Shown here: in pieces, positions 43,892-53,190 of the stretch
Layout: each line of letters starts with the position of its first letter
Numbering within the stretch: the first letter of the stretch is position 1
NCBI RefSeq assembly: GCF_002895005.1
Contig: NZ_POWF01000007.1
Span: 62,001-126,000, forward strand
Direction: 5' to 3'
Length of the DNA stretch: 64,000 nucleotides
Origin: Hanstruepera neustonica
GTDB taxonomy: Bacteria; Bacteroidota; Bacteroidia; Flavobacteriales; Flavobacteriaceae
Made by a program: the position numbers and the translations under genes
The notes under the pieces: generated by a model
What the model saw: the letters and a program-made list of their open reading frames with translations, nothing else
Databases searched by the model: none
Told to the model about the DNA's origin: nothing

Positions 43892-46303
43892 ATGCAAACA
43901 AATTCAACTGTAAAAAAAGACCTGTCCTTTGAAGATTTTAAAGCAGAAGTTTTAAATGACTATAAATTAGCTGTAACTTCTCGTGAGTGTAGTCTTCTTG
44001 GTCGACGTGAAGTCCTTACCGGCAAGGCCAAGTTTGGTATTTTTGGTGATGGTAAGGAAGTCCCGCAATTAGCATTGGCCAAAGCCTTTGAAAATGGTGA
44101 TTTCCGTTCAGGTTATTACAGAGACCAAACCTTTATGATGGCTATAGGTGAATTATCTATCGAGCAGTTTTTTGCTGGTTTATATGCCAATACCGATTTA
44201 AAGGAAGAACCCATGTCTGCCGGAAGACAAATGGGAGGTCATTTTGCAACACATAGTTTGGATGAGAATGGTAACTGGAAAAATTTGACACAACAGAAGA
44301 ACTCCAGTGCTGACATCTCACCTACTGCTGGACAAATGCCGCGTTTATTGGGTTTAGCACAGGCTTCTAAAATTTACAGACATGTTGATGGCATAAACAC
44401 CACTAATTTTTCAGTAAATGGTAATGAAGTCGCTTGGGGAACCATTGGTAATGCAAGTACAAGTGAAGGTTTATTCTTTGAAACGATCAATGCAGCAGGT
44501 GTATTACAAGTTCCTATGGTTATGAGTATTTGGGATGACGAATATGGTATTTCAGTACATGCTAGACACCAAACGACCAAAGAAAACATTTCAGAAATTC
44601 TAAAAGGATTCCAAAGGGACGAGAATCATAATGGCTATGAAATACTTCGTGTTAAAGGTTGGGATTATGCGGCATTGATTGAAACCTATCAAACGGCGTC
44701 AAAGATAGCTAGAGAAGAGCATGTTCCTGTGTTAATTCATGTACAAGAACTCACACAACCTCAAGGGCACTCAACGTCTGGTTCTCATGAACGATATAAA
44801 GATGAAAACCGATTAGCTTGGGAGGCTGAATACGATTGTAATGCCAAATTACGAGAATGGATTATTGCCAATGGTATTGCCACGGACGAAGAATTATCAG
44901 TCATTGAAAAGGATATTGCTAAATCTGTTCGCGAAGGTAAGAAAGCTGCTTGGACTGCGTTTACCAAACCTTTGAAAGATGAACAAAACGAGCTGGTTGC
45001 AATTTTAAAAGAAGTAGCAAACACGAGCTCTAACAAGGTTTTTATTGAGAAACTGACCAATGATTTAGCTGAAATAAAAGAACCTATCAGAAAGGAAATA
45101 CTGTCTACCGCCAGAAAGGCACTGCGCTATGTTGTTAATGAAACATCTGCTTCTAAAACTAGTCTGGTATCCTGGATTAATAATTACATGGAAACCATTC
45201 AACCTAAATACAGCTCACATTTATATTCAGAGTCTGAAAATTCGGCTTTAAATATTGCTGAAGTTAAACCAACTTACAATGACAATGCTGAAGAGGTAGA
45301 TGCGCGATTGGTTATTCGTGATAATTTTGATGCCATTTTTAGCAAATATCCTGAAACATTGGTTTTCGGTGAAGATGCTGGTCACATTGGTGATGTCAAC
45401 CAAGGGTTGGAAGGCATGCAGGAAAAATATGGTGAGTTGCGTGTATCGGATGTTGGCATACGTGAAGCAACCATTCTAGGTCAAGGTATTGGAATGGCCA
45501 TGAGAGGACTGCGTCCCATTGCTGAAATTCAGTATTTAGATTATATTCTATATGCTCTGCAAATCATGAGTGATGACCTGGCTACTTTGCAATATAGAAC
45601 CAAAGGTCGCCAAAAAGCACCGCTCATTATTAGAACGCGTGGACACAGACTCGAGGGTATTTGGCATTCTGGCTCGCAAATGGGAGGTATTATTAATTTA
45701 GTTAGAGGTATCCACGTATTGGTCCCTAGAAATATGACCAAAGCTGCAGGATTTTATAATACGCTGTTGGAAGGCGATGAACCTGGTTTAATTGTGGAAT
45801 GCTTGAACGGTTACCGTTTAAAGGAAAAAATGCCAACGAATTTAGGTGAATTCAAAACACCACTAGGCGTTGTAGAAACCATTCGCGAAGGTGAAGACAT
45901 CACCTTGGTATCTTATGGTTCAACGCTTCGTATCATTGAGCAAGCAGCCAAAGAATTAATGGAAGTGGGCATCGATGCTGAAATTATAGATGTACAATCC
46001 TTATTGCCTTTTGACTTGAACCACGACATTGTTAAAAGTGTTGCCAAAACTAATCGTTTAATGGTCATTGATGAAGACGTTCCAGGTGGTGCTTCTGCAT
46101 TTATTTTAAATGAAATTTTAAATACTCAAAATGCCTACGAGCACTTGGATAGCAAACCAGTTACGTTAACAGCACAACAGCATAGACCGGCTTACGGAAC
46201 GGATGGTGATTACTTTTCAAAACCATCTGTCGAGGACGTTTTTGAGGCTGTTTATAAGGTGTTTCATGAAGTGAATCCCGAGGATTTCCCAAAATTATTA
46301 TAG
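43892..46303 (+). CDS. Thiamine-diphosphate 2-oxoacid dehydrogenase E1, alpha and beta fused
   Basis: An 803-residue protein. The alpha-type half (about 1-380) has SREVLTGK-like entry, AGRQMGGHF and the TPP region AWGTIGNASTSEG (about 185) followed by WDDEYGIS (about 213). The beta-type half begins near 460, with LVIRDNFDAIF, VFGEDAGHIGDVNQG, DVGIREATILGQGIGMAMRGLRPIAEIQYLDY and the C-terminal VIDEDVPGG. It would supply the E1 activity of a branched-chain or pyruvate-type complex. The usual TPP motif GD(G/A)...NN is here GNA...DDE. It is probably monocistronic, with a terminator downstream. Confidence 0.92.
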   Translation: MQTNSTVKKDLSFEDFKAEVLNDYKLAVTSRECSLLGRREVLTGKAKFGIFGDGKEVPQLALAKAFENGDFRSGYYRDQTFMMAIGELSIEQFFAGLYANTDLKEEPMSAGRQMGGHFATHSLDENGNWKNLTQQKNSSADISPTAGQMPRLLGLAQASKIYRHVDGINTTNFSVNGNEVAWGTIGNASTSEGLFFETINAAGVLQVPMVMSIWDDEYGISVHARHQTTKENISEILKGFQRDENHNGYEILRVKGWDYAALIETYQTASKIAREEHVPVLIHVQELTQPQGHSTSGSHERYKDENRLAWEAEYDCNAKLREWIIANGIATDEELSVIEKDIAKSVREGKKAAWTAFTKPLKDEQNELVAILKEVANTSSNKVFIEKLTNDLAEIKEPIRKEILSTARKALRYVVNETSASKTSLVSWINNYMETIQPKYSSHLYSESENSALNIAEVKPTYNDNAEEVDARLVIRDNFDAIFSKYPETLVFGEDAGHIGDVNQGLEGMQEKYGELRVSDVGIREATILGQGIGMAMRGLRPIAEIQYLDYILYALQIMSDDLATLQYRTKGRQKAPLIIRTRGHRLEGIWHSGSQMGGIINLVRGIHVLVPRNMTKAAGFYNTLLEGDEPGLIVECLNGYRLKEKMPTNLGEFKTPLGVVETIREGEDITLVSYGSTLRIIEQAAKELMEVGIDAEIIDVQSLLPFDLNHDIVKSVAKTNRLMVIDEDVPGGASAFILNEILNTQNAYEHLDSKPVTLTAQQHRPAYGTDGDYFSKPSVEDVFEAVYKVFHEVNPEDFPKLL

Positions 46304-46329
46304 TACACATTAAACCTTTAATGTTAAAT

Positions 46330-46360
46330 TAAGTCCTACATAGCATGTGGGACTTTTTTA
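46330..46360 (+). terminator. Terminator after the E1 gene
   Basis: Arms AGTCCTACAT and ATGTGGGACT around a short loop, with one G-T pair, followed by a T run (46354-46360). It overlaps the GTG at 46347, showing that codon is not the start of the peroxidase gene. Confidence 0.8.
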
Positions 46361-46406
46361 TTTGATTCAAATAGTCCCTGCTCATAACAACCAAATAGTT
46401 ACTATT

Positions 46407-47585
46407 TTGAAAAAATTAATCTTTTTACTCGGTGTATTCGTAGTATCCTGTTCCAGTGATAATGACAACAATACCATCAACAACCCAAATACAATTGTTG
46501 ATTTTGATTTCTCTGAAATTTTAGATATTAATTTCAATGATTTACCTAATTACTCCAACCAACCAATCCCTAACTATATAACAAAAGACAATTCCAATGG
46601 AAATAACATAACTGATGAAATCGCAGTTCTTGGTCGTGTTTTATTTTATGATAAAAATCTTTCAACCAATGGGACCATATCATGTTCAAGTTGCCACAAG
46701 CAAGAATTTGCCTTTAGTGATAATATCAATGTGAGTAATGGTGTAAACGGAACAACAGGCAGACATTCTATGCGGTTGGTTAATTCACGTTTTGCCAATG
46801 AACAAAAATTCTTTTGGGATGAACGCGCTAATACTTTAGAGCAACAAACAACCATGCCTATTAAAGATCATATAGAAATGGGGTTTAGCGGTGAAAATGG
46901 CGATTTGAGTTTTGACAATTTAATTCAGAATCTAGAAAATACGGAATACTATCCTCCATTATTTGAATTTGCCTTTGGGAATTCAGAAATTTCCGAAGCT
47001 AAAATTCAAATTGCATTGGCTCAATTTGTTAGAAGCATTCAATCCTTTGATAGCAAATATGATTTAGGAAGATCACAAGCTCCAAATGATGGAGCACCAT
47101 TTCTAAACTTTACACCACAGGAAAATAATGGTAAACAACTATTTTTACTACCGCCTGTTTTTAATAATCAAGGTATCAGAATTGATGGTGGATTAGGCTG
47201 TGCTGGTTGTCATCAAGCTCCAGAATTTGATATCGACCCAAATTCCCTTAACAATGGTGTTATCGGAAATGCCAATGGAACGGGAACTGATTTAATAGTT
47301 ACCAGATCACCAAGTCTAAGGGACGTAATAAAATCTGATGGCACAAGTAATGGTCCATTTATGCATATTGGTGTATCGAATAATTTTATGACGGTTCTAA
47401 CACACTACAATGAAATTAACGTTGCTGGTAATAACAATTTAGACCCTAGGCTCATGCCAGGTGGAAATCCGCAACAACTAAATTTAACACAACAAGAGCG
47501 GAATGATGTTTTTGAATTCATGAAAACTTTGGCTGGCAATAATATTTATACGGATCCTAAATGGAGTAATCCCTTTTTAGATTAA
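46407..47585 (+). CDS. Di-haem cytochrome-c peroxidase (MauG/CcpA family) lipoprotein
   Basis: A 392-residue protein if translation starts at TTG 46407, giving the lipoprotein signal KKLIFLLGVFVVSC. The GTG at 46347 lies in the upstream terminator and is rejected. The haem motifs are CSSCHKQ (about 91) and CAGCHQAP (about 264), with distal features such as RHSMRLVNSRF and the axial Met region. Periplasmic; it reduces peroxide or oxidises protein substrates. It is flanked by terminators on both sides, so it is a single-gene unit. Confidence 0.92.
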   Translation: MKKLIFLLGVFVVSCSSDNDNNTINNPNTIVDFDFSEILDINFNDLPNYSNQPIPNYITKDNSNGNNITDEIAVLGRVLFYDKNLSTNGTISCSSCHKQEFAFSDNINVSNGVNGTTGRHSMRLVNSRFANEQKFFWDERANTLEQQTTMPIKDHIEMGFSGENGDLSFDNLIQNLENTEYYPPLFEFAFGNSEISEAKIQIALAQFVRSIQSFDSKYDLGRSQAPNDGAPFLNFTPQENNGKQLFLLPPVFNNQGIRIDGGLGCAGCHQAPEFDIDPNSLNNGVIGNANGTGTDLIVTRSPSLRDVIKSDGTSNGPFMHIGVSNNFMTVLTHYNEINVAGNNNLDPRLMPGGNPQQLNLTQQERNDVFEFMKTLAGNNIYTDPKWSNPFLD

Positions 47586-47604
47586 AAGTTAATTACTAAT
47601 CAGT

Positions 47605-47634
47605 AAAGCCCTTATTAATAAGGGCTTTTTTTAT
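47605..47634 (+). terminator. Terminator after the peroxidase gene
   Basis: Ten-base stem AAAGCCCTTA (47605-47614) and TAAGGGCTTT (47619-47628) with a TTAA loop and a T run. Confidence 0.85.
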
Positions 47635-47659
47635 ATATTTAAGGTTCAACGCAAACTTC

Positions 47660-49261
47660 ATGCTTACCAAAACAGATAAAGAACAACTTCGCGGCACTAT
47701 TTTCAAACATTTAGATGGTATTGCAACCGCTACAACAGCCTATAGTTTATATAAAAAAGGTATTTTAAAATCCTTACTGGAACAGGAATCCGTTTCCTTA
47801 AATGAGTTGGCAAAAACTTTTAAGGCCAACGAGGGTTACTTGAATGTTGCGCTTCGTATTCTCTGTTCTCAAGGATGGCTAGTACAGGAATTAGACAACA
47901 AAAAAGACAGTGTTTCTTACAGCTTAAACGATGTTAGCAAGAAAGCTTTTGAATTAGCACCATTATATGAAGAAGCCGTTAAACTATTAAATTACTCCGT
48001 TAACTTCCCTGACGAACGAATCGGAACTGATGCATTTATAGCTTTAGAACGCATTTTTAATAACTATGTTAATCAATTTGGTCTAGAAGTACCCGATAAT
48101 AACTCACTTGAAAGTCAAGTTCTCAAACATATAGAAGGTTGCATTGTTGGGCCTGTTATAGTTCTGTTAGGTGTAAATGGTCTGTTTCACAAGTATTTTA
48201 TGGAGGCTTCCTTCACAGCTGAAGAATACCATAAAAACCCAGAAAGTTTCAAGAAAATACTGGATTTCTTTGCTCATTTAGGTTGGTTTAAAAAAAAGAA
48301 AAATACGTATCAGTTTACAGATGAAGGGCTGTTTTTTGCTAAGCGAGCTTCAGCCTATGGTGTTACGGTTTCTTACCTGCCCACATTTGTAAAATTAGAT
48401 GAACTGATCTTTGGTAATCCACTAATTCTAAAAAATGACAATCCCGAAGACACTGAAAAGCATGTCCATCGGGAGATGAATGTCTGGGGAAGCGGTGGTG
48501 CCCATTCCACCTATTTTAAAGTCATAGATCAGGTCATTATCGAATTATTCAATAAACCTATAGATGAACAACCTAAGGGTATATTGGATATGGGTTGCGG
48601 AAATGGCGCCTTTATCCAACATATTTTTGATGTTATTGAACATCAGACGTTACGCGGAAAACATTTAGAAGAACATCCCCTATTGTTAGTTGGTGCCGAT
48701 TTTAACAAGGCTGCATTAAAAGTCACAAGAGCCAATTTAATTAAAGCCGATATTTGGGCCAAGGTTATTTGGGGAGATATCGGCAGACCCGATTTATTGG
48801 CTAAAGACCTAAAGGAAGATTATAACATAGAGCTTCGCGATCTTTTAAACGTGAGGACATTTTTGGATCACAACCGTATTTGGGAAGAACCCCAAAACAA
48901 AACCAATAGAATTAGTACTTCAAGTGGTGCCTATGCTTATCGAGGAAAACGCATCAGCAATAATCTTGTTGAAGATTCTCTTTTGGAACATTTAATAAAA
49001 TGGAAACCATATGTAGAGCGGTTTGGTTTATTAGTCATTGAATTACACACCTTAAATCCTAATTTAACAGCCAAAAATATTGGTGCCACCGCAGCTACGG
49101 CCTATGATGCCACACATGGTTACAGCGACCAATATATTCTTGAAGTTGATGTTTTTATTAAAATAGCCAAAGAAGCTGGTTTATTTCCTGATGAAACCTA
49201 TTTTTCTAGATTTCCTGATAGCGAATTGGCCACAGTGAGTATTAACTTATTAAAAGGCTAA
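47660..49261 (+). CDS. AprA-like class I SAM methyltransferase with two helix-rich modules
   Basis: A 533-residue protein. Residues 1-110 and 160-235 each look like the winged-helix dimerisation module of small-molecule methyltransferases (LNELAKTFKANEGYLNVALRIL and FTAEEYHKNPESFKKILDFFAHLGW). The SAM-binding site is GILDMGCGNGAF (about 308-319) and the C-terminal half is a Rossmann methyltransferase. Such two-module enzymes resemble AprA-type methyltransferases of natural-product pathways, but no other biosynthetic genes lie nearby. The substrate is unknown. The DUF202 gene follows one base after the stop. Confidence 0.82.
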   Translation: MLTKTDKEQLRGTIFKHLDGIATATTAYSLYKKGILKSLLEQESVSLNELAKTFKANEGYLNVALRILCSQGWLVQELDNKKDSVSYSLNDVSKKAFELAPLYEEAVKLLNYSVNFPDERIGTDAFIALERIFNNYVNQFGLEVPDNNSLESQVLKHIEGCIVGPVIVLLGVNGLFHKYFMEASFTAEEYHKNPESFKKILDFFAHLGWFKKKKNTYQFTDEGLFFAKRASAYGVTVSYLPTFVKLDELIFGNPLILKNDNPEDTEKHVHREMNVWGSGGAHSTYFKVIDQVIIELFNKPIDEQPKGILDMGCGNGAFIQHIFDVIEHQTLRGKHLEEHPLLLVGADFNKAALKVTRANLIKADIWAKVIWGDIGRPDLLAKDLKEDYNIELRDLLNVRTFLDHNRIWEEPQNKTNRISTSSGAYAYRGKRISNNLVEDSLLEHLIKWKPYVERFGLLVIELHTLNPNLTAKNIGATAATAYDATHGYSDQYILEVDVFIKIAKEAGLFPDETYFSRFPDSELATVSINLLKG

Positions 49262-49262
49262 T

Positions 49263-49526
49263 ATGGAAGATAAAAATGATTTAATAACACGTGACTGGCT
49301 AGCTATTGAACGAACCAAACTGGCGAATGAACGTACTTTTTTAGCTTATTTCAGAACATTCATTGTGATTTTAGGAACGGGTATTACCATACTAAAAATT
49401 GAATTTTTTAGTGAGTTAAAATCGTTTGGATGGATTCTTTTACTAACCTCACCAATCATCCTACTTATTGGAGTCTTTAGATTGTTTAGGGTTAAAAGAA
49501 CCATTCGGAAACACTATAAATATTAA
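49263..49526 (+). CDS. DUF202 membrane protein
   Basis: An 87-residue protein with the typical DUF202 opening, RDWLAIERTKLANERTFLAYFRT, then two membrane helices. The family is a small integral membrane protein of unknown function (YidH-like). It is tightly packed in an operon between the methyltransferase (1 base before) and the 159-residue protein (0 bases after). Confidence 0.9.
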   Translation: MEDKNDLITRDWLAIERTKLANERTFLAYFRTFIVILGTGITILKIEFFSELKSFGWILLLTSPIILLIGVFRLFRVKRTIRKHYKY

Positions 49527-50006
49527 ATGAAAGCAGAATCGGTAGTCACCATAAAAAAAGAATTGCAACATCGTTCACATGATGAACTGATGCAGTTATG
49601 CCTGCGGTTGGCAAGATTTAAAAAAGAAAACAAAGAACTACTCACCTATTTGTTGTTTGAAGGCCACAATGAAGAAGATTACATAAACAGTATAAAAGCT
49701 GAAATAGATGAGCAGTTTGACAATATCAATACAGCCAGTTATTTTTATATCAAAAAAAGTGTGAGAAAGATTTTAAGAATAATTAAGAAATATGCTAGAT
49801 ATTCCCTTAAAAAAGAAACCGAAGCTGAATTACTAATCTATTTTTGCGAAAAATTACAAGCATTTTCTCCCTCAATAAAACACAATGTTACCCTTACCAA
49901 TATTTACAATCGACAAATTACAACTATTAAAAAATTGGTATCCTCATTTCATGAAGACTTGCAGTATGATTTTAATATGAAACTAAACACTCTAGACAAA
50001 CCATAA
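49527..50006 (+). CDS. Unknown helical protein
   Basis: A 159-residue soluble, all-helical, basic protein. It begins MKAESVVTIKKELQHRSHDEL and includes CLRLARFKKENKELLTYLLFE and KKSVRKILRIIKKYARYSLK. I recognise no family, though the pattern seems conserved among flavobacterial hypotheticals. It starts immediately after the DUF202 stop, so it shares its transcript. The repeated Arg/Lys helices suggest nucleic-acid or membrane contact, unproven. Confidence 0.7.
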   Translation: MKAESVVTIKKELQHRSHDELMQLCLRLARFKKENKELLTYLLFEGHNEEDYINSIKAEIDEQFDNINTASYFYIKKSVRKILRIIKKYARYSLKKETEAELLIYFCEKLQAFSPSIKHNVTLTNIYNRQITTIKKLVSSFHEDLQYDFNMKLNTLDKP

Positions 50007-50019
50007 ATACTCATATACT

Positions 50020-50598
50020 ATGAAAAAAATATTTCCCTTCATCATTTTAGTTTTATTATTAATAAGTAACTGTAAAAATGATAAAGTCAAAGAAACTACG
50101 ATAAGTCCTAAAATAGAGGATGAATCTGTTGAAATAGAGCACGTGGTAAAAGATGATACAGCAGAAAAAATAAAAACATTTTTGACCGATACTTACTTAA
50201 AAAATGATTTAGAAATTCTACAGGAAATCAATCGAAAATTCCAATACCATGAAGTTGATTTAAATCACGATGATCAAAATGAAATATTTGTGCGCTTTAT
50301 GTCTCCATATTTTTGCGGAACAGGAGGCTGCACCTTTCTTTTATTGGATTCAAACATGAATATGATAACGCAATTCTCGGTTACAAGAGCACCAATATTT
50401 GTTGAACAAACTGATAAGAATGGATGGTCCATATTATTAGTTAAAGATTCAGGTGTTTTTAAGGAACTTGTTTACGAAAATGGATCCTATCCAAACAATC
50501 CTTCGGTACTTCCCAAAGCTCCTTACGATGCTCCCAGTGGCCATGCATTGATTTTGTTTGATGAGAATTACAGTAATGAAAAAACCATAACCTATTAA
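50020..50598 (+). CDS. Unknown lipoprotein
   Basis: A 192-residue protein with a lipoprotein signal (FPFIILVLLLISNC). An acidic linker (PKIEDESVEIEHVVKDD) leads into a domain of about 140 residues with HHDDQNEIFVRF-like and YFCGTGGCTFLLLDS segments; the GTGGCT-type Cys pair (FCGTGGC) recurs in exported proteins of similar size. Possibly an envelope protein. It is the last gene of the four-gene unit from the methyltransferase. It converges with holA. Confidence 0.75.
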   Translation: MKKIFPFIILVLLLISNCKNDKVKETTISPKIEDESVEIEHVVKDDTAEKIKTFLTDTYLKNDLEILQEINRKFQYHEVDLNHDDQNEIFVRFMSPYFCGTGGCTFLLLDSNMNMITQFSVTRAPIFVEQTDKNGWSILLVKDSGVFKELVYENGSYPNNPSVLPKAPYDAPSGHALILFDENYSNEKTITY

Positions 50599-50630
50599 AA
50601 AGATTTGTTGGAAACTAGATATATTCTAAT

Positions 50631-51635
50631 CTAGCTCATAACCTTAACTATCATTTCTTTTAACAAGTCTTTCTGCGGAATTGCGTTAGCGCCAACACCT
50701 TTACTTTTAACATCAAATTCTCGTAAGAGCCCTATAATACTGCTCACTTTTTTCATAGGATAATTTCTGGCTGCAACAATATACTCTTCTGTAAAATAAG
50801 GCGATATTTTTAACGCCGAAGCAACACTTCGAGGTGATTTATCATTTAAACCATGAAGATGAAGCAGTTTAGCAAAGTAGGTATGTAAGAACCCAACTGT
50901 TACAACCATTGGATTGTCCTTTGGGTTTTCACCAAAATACTTGACTATTTTATGCGCTTTTAAAACATCGCGAGCTCCTATGGCCTTATGCAATTCAAAA
51001 TTATTGTAATCCTTACTGATACCGATGTTTTCCTCAATTAATTCAGGTGTAATCTGGGTCCCTTCTGGCAATACAATTTTGAGTTTATTCAGTTCATTAC
51101 TGATTTTGCTTAAATCAGTACCAAGAAATTCCGTAAGCATTTGGGAGGCTTTGGGTGTAATACTATAATTCTGCCCTGCTAGAACGCGGCTAATCCAACT
51201 TGGCACTTTATCTTCATAAAGCTTTTTACTTTCAAAGACAACACATGTTTTTTTAAGCGCCTTATAAAGCGATTTACGTTTATCTAGTGTTTTATATTTA
51301 TAATTAAAAACCAAAATAGTGGTTGGTTGAGGTTGCGAAACATATGTAACCAGATTTTCAATAGTCCTGGACAATTCTTGGGCTTCCTTAACAATAACCA
51401 CTTGATATTCTGCCATCATAGGAAATCGCTTGGCATTAGCAATAATGTCGTCTATGGAAACATCACGACCATATAACACCATTTGATTAAATCCTTTCTC
51501 CTCTTCAGACAAAATAGTTTCTTGAATATAATCGGATATCCTATCTATGTAATAAGGTTCTTCGCCCATTAAAAAATAAATAGGCTTCAGGTTTCGGTTT
51601 TTAATGTCACTAACTAATGCTTTAACTTCATCCAT
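50631..51635 (-). CDS. holA: DNA polymerase III delta subunit
   Basis: A 334-residue protein with PIYFLMGEEPYYIDRISDYI at the start and VIVKEAQELS, LVFNYKYKTLDKRK, LTEFLGTDLSKISNELNKL, and FLHTYFAKLLHLHGLNDK: all are typical HolA features of the clamp-loader delta subunit (AAA+-like fold without a working ATPase). It opens the DnaN clamp. It is divergent from the HsdR-N-like gene, with only 26 bases between starts. Confidence 0.93.
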   Translation of the reverse strand: MDEVKALVSDIKNRNLKPIYFLMGEEPYYIDRISDYIQETILSEEEKGFNQMVLYGRDVSIDDIIANAKRFPMMAEYQVVIVKEAQELSRTIENLVTYVSQPQPTTILVFNYKYKTLDKRKSLYKALKKTCVVFESKKLYEDKVPSWISRVLAGQNYSITPKASQMLTEFLGTDLSKISNELNKLKIVLPEGTQITPELIEENIGISKDYNNFELHKAIGARDVLKAHKIVKYFGENPKDNPMVVTVGFLHTYFAKLLHLHGLNDKSPRSVASALKISPYFTEEYIVAARNYPMKKVSSIIGLLREFDVKSKGVGANAIPQKDLLKEMIVKVMS

Positions 51636-51661
51636 TCAAAAAAAATCACCAAATTTGTGTT

Positions 51662-52102
51662 GTGCAAGAATTACAATTTCCTACATATGCGTTTCGTTTC
51701 AAAAGTAGCGAAAATAAAGTATCTATTTTTGATCCTATACGTAAAAAATTCGTGATTTTGCAGCCTGAAGAATGGGTCCGGCAACATTGTATTCAATATC
51801 TAACCCAAGATAAAGGCTATCCTATTTCACTGGTAAATGTAGAAAAGGAATTGCGAGTCAACGATTTAAAAAAACGTTATGATATTGTGGTTTATAATTC
51901 AGACGGCTCCATACATTTGATTGTTGAATGTAAAGCTCCCCATATCCTTATAAATCAAGAAACATTTGATCAAATTGCCCGATACAACTTATCTTTGAAT
52001 GCATCATATCTTATGGTCACCAACGGATTAAATCATTATTACTGTCAGATGGATATGGAATCAGAACGGTATAATTTTTTAAAGGATATTCCTCATTATT
52101 GA
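51662..52102 (+). CDS. Stand-alone HsdR-N-type PD-(D/E)xK nuclease-like protein
   Basis: A 146-residue protein using GTG at 51662. It has the type I restriction HsdR N-terminal domain: NVEKELRVNDLKKRYDIVVYN (acidic residue at about 73) and LIVECKAPH (active-site E-x-K at about 89-91). No helicase or other restriction genes are near, so it is not a functional type I system. Small proteins of this type are common next to holA in Bacteroidota and may act in DNA repair. The TTG/TGA arrangement at its end overlaps the glycosyltransferase region. Confidence 0.85.
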   Translation: MQELQFPTYAFRFKSSENKVSIFDPIRKKFVILQPEEWVRQHCIQYLTQDKGYPISLVNVEKELRVNDLKKRYDIVVYNSDGSIHLIVECKAPHILINQETFDQIARYNLSLNASYLMVTNGLNHYYCQMDMESERYNFLKDIPHY

Positions 52103-52104
52103 AA

Positions 52105-53094
52105 ATGAAAGTAGCTATAGTTATATTGAATTGGAATGGTAAAGCATTACTTGAGCAGTTTTTGCCTAGTGTCCTCTCCTATTCTAAAAATGCGGATATT
52201 TATGTTGCCGACAATGCCTCCAACGATACTTCAGTTGAATTTGTAAAATCCACATTCCCAAGTGTAAAGATTATTCAAAATTCAGATAATGGTGGTTACG
52301 CAAAAGGGTATAACGATGCATTGAAATTTGTCGATGCGGATGTTTTTTGCTTACTCAATAGCGATGTTGAAGTTACGCCCAATTGGTTAGACCCGGTAAT
52401 TAAAGAATTTAATACTAATCCTTCGACAAGTATCATTCAGCCAAAAATTCTGGATTACAAAAATAAATCCTACTTTGAATATGCAGGTGCCGCCGGAGGA
52501 TTTATTGATAAATTTGGATACCCATATTGTCGTGGTCGCATATTCAACACTATTGAAAAAGATGAAGGTCAATATGATGACAATTCTGAAATCTTTTGGG
52601 CTTCTGGTGCATGCATGTTCATAAAAAAAGAGGTATTTGATAGTTTAAATGGATTTGACGAATCGTTTTTTGCCCATATGGAAGAAATCGATTTATGCTG
52701 GAGAGCATTTAATTTAGGATACTCTTCAAAATATGTCCATGACTCTGTTGTATATCATGTTGGAGGTGCCACACTTCAAGAGAGTAATCCGCAAAAAACC
52801 TATTTAAATTTTAGAAACAGCCTTTTCATGCTAGTCAAAAATGCACCAGGACACGTTTTAATTCTGGTAATTGCTCGGCTACTGTTAGATGGCTTGGGAG
52901 GCATTAAATTTTTATTTGAATTAAAGCCCAAACACAACGCTTCAATTTTAAAGGCACATTTATATTTTTATGGTTATTTGCCAAAATTGATCAAACAAAG
53001 AAAGCAACTAAAAAAGCGTGCAAACTACTTTAAAACGACCTCTATTGTTTGGCAATATTACTTCAAAGGGAATAAGCATTTTAATTGTTTATAA
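52105..53094 (+). CDS. Family 2 glycosyltransferase
   Basis: A 329-residue protein from ATG 52105; an upstream TTG at 52099 overlaps the previous stop and would add two residues. It has VAIVILNWNGKALLEQFLPSVL (nucleotide-sugar-binding start), VADNASNDTSVEFVK, GGYAKGYNDAL, LNSDVEV (DxD-like metal motif), and FFAHMEEIDLCWRA (catalytic ED region). The C-terminal part has a short hydrophobic patch. It is a rhamnosyltransferase-like inverting enzyme, probably adding a sugar to a cell-surface polymer or lipid. Confidence 0.9.
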   Translation: MKVAIVILNWNGKALLEQFLPSVLSYSKNADIYVADNASNDTSVEFVKSTFPSVKIIQNSDNGGYAKGYNDALKFVDADVFCLLNSDVEVTPNWLDPVIKEFNTNPSTSIIQPKILDYKNKSYFEYAGAAGGFIDKFGYPYCRGRIFNTIEKDEGQYDDNSEIFWASGACMFIKKEVFDSLNGFDESFFAHMEEIDLCWRAFNLGYSSKYVHDSVVYHVGGATLQESNPQKTYLNFRNSLFMLVKNAPGHVLILVIARLLLDGLGGIKFLFELKPKHNASILKAHLYFYGYLPKLIKQRKQLKKRANYFKTTSIVWQYYFKGNKHFNCL

Positions 53095-53190
53095 ATTTGT
53101 TAAAGTTTTTGTTAACACACTTCAAAGGGATAATTCTTTTATATAATTTTGGTATGTTAATTAATAACAACTAAATCACATTATTTCATT

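Noticed and set aside
46347-46406. GTG start giving a 412-residue peroxidase
   Set aside because: The GTG is inside the E1 terminator hairpin. A TTG at 46407 gives a clean lipoprotein signal.
51662-52102. Part of a type I restriction-modification system
   Set aside because: Only the HsdR N-terminal nuclease-like domain is present. There is no helicase, HsdM or HsdS nearby.
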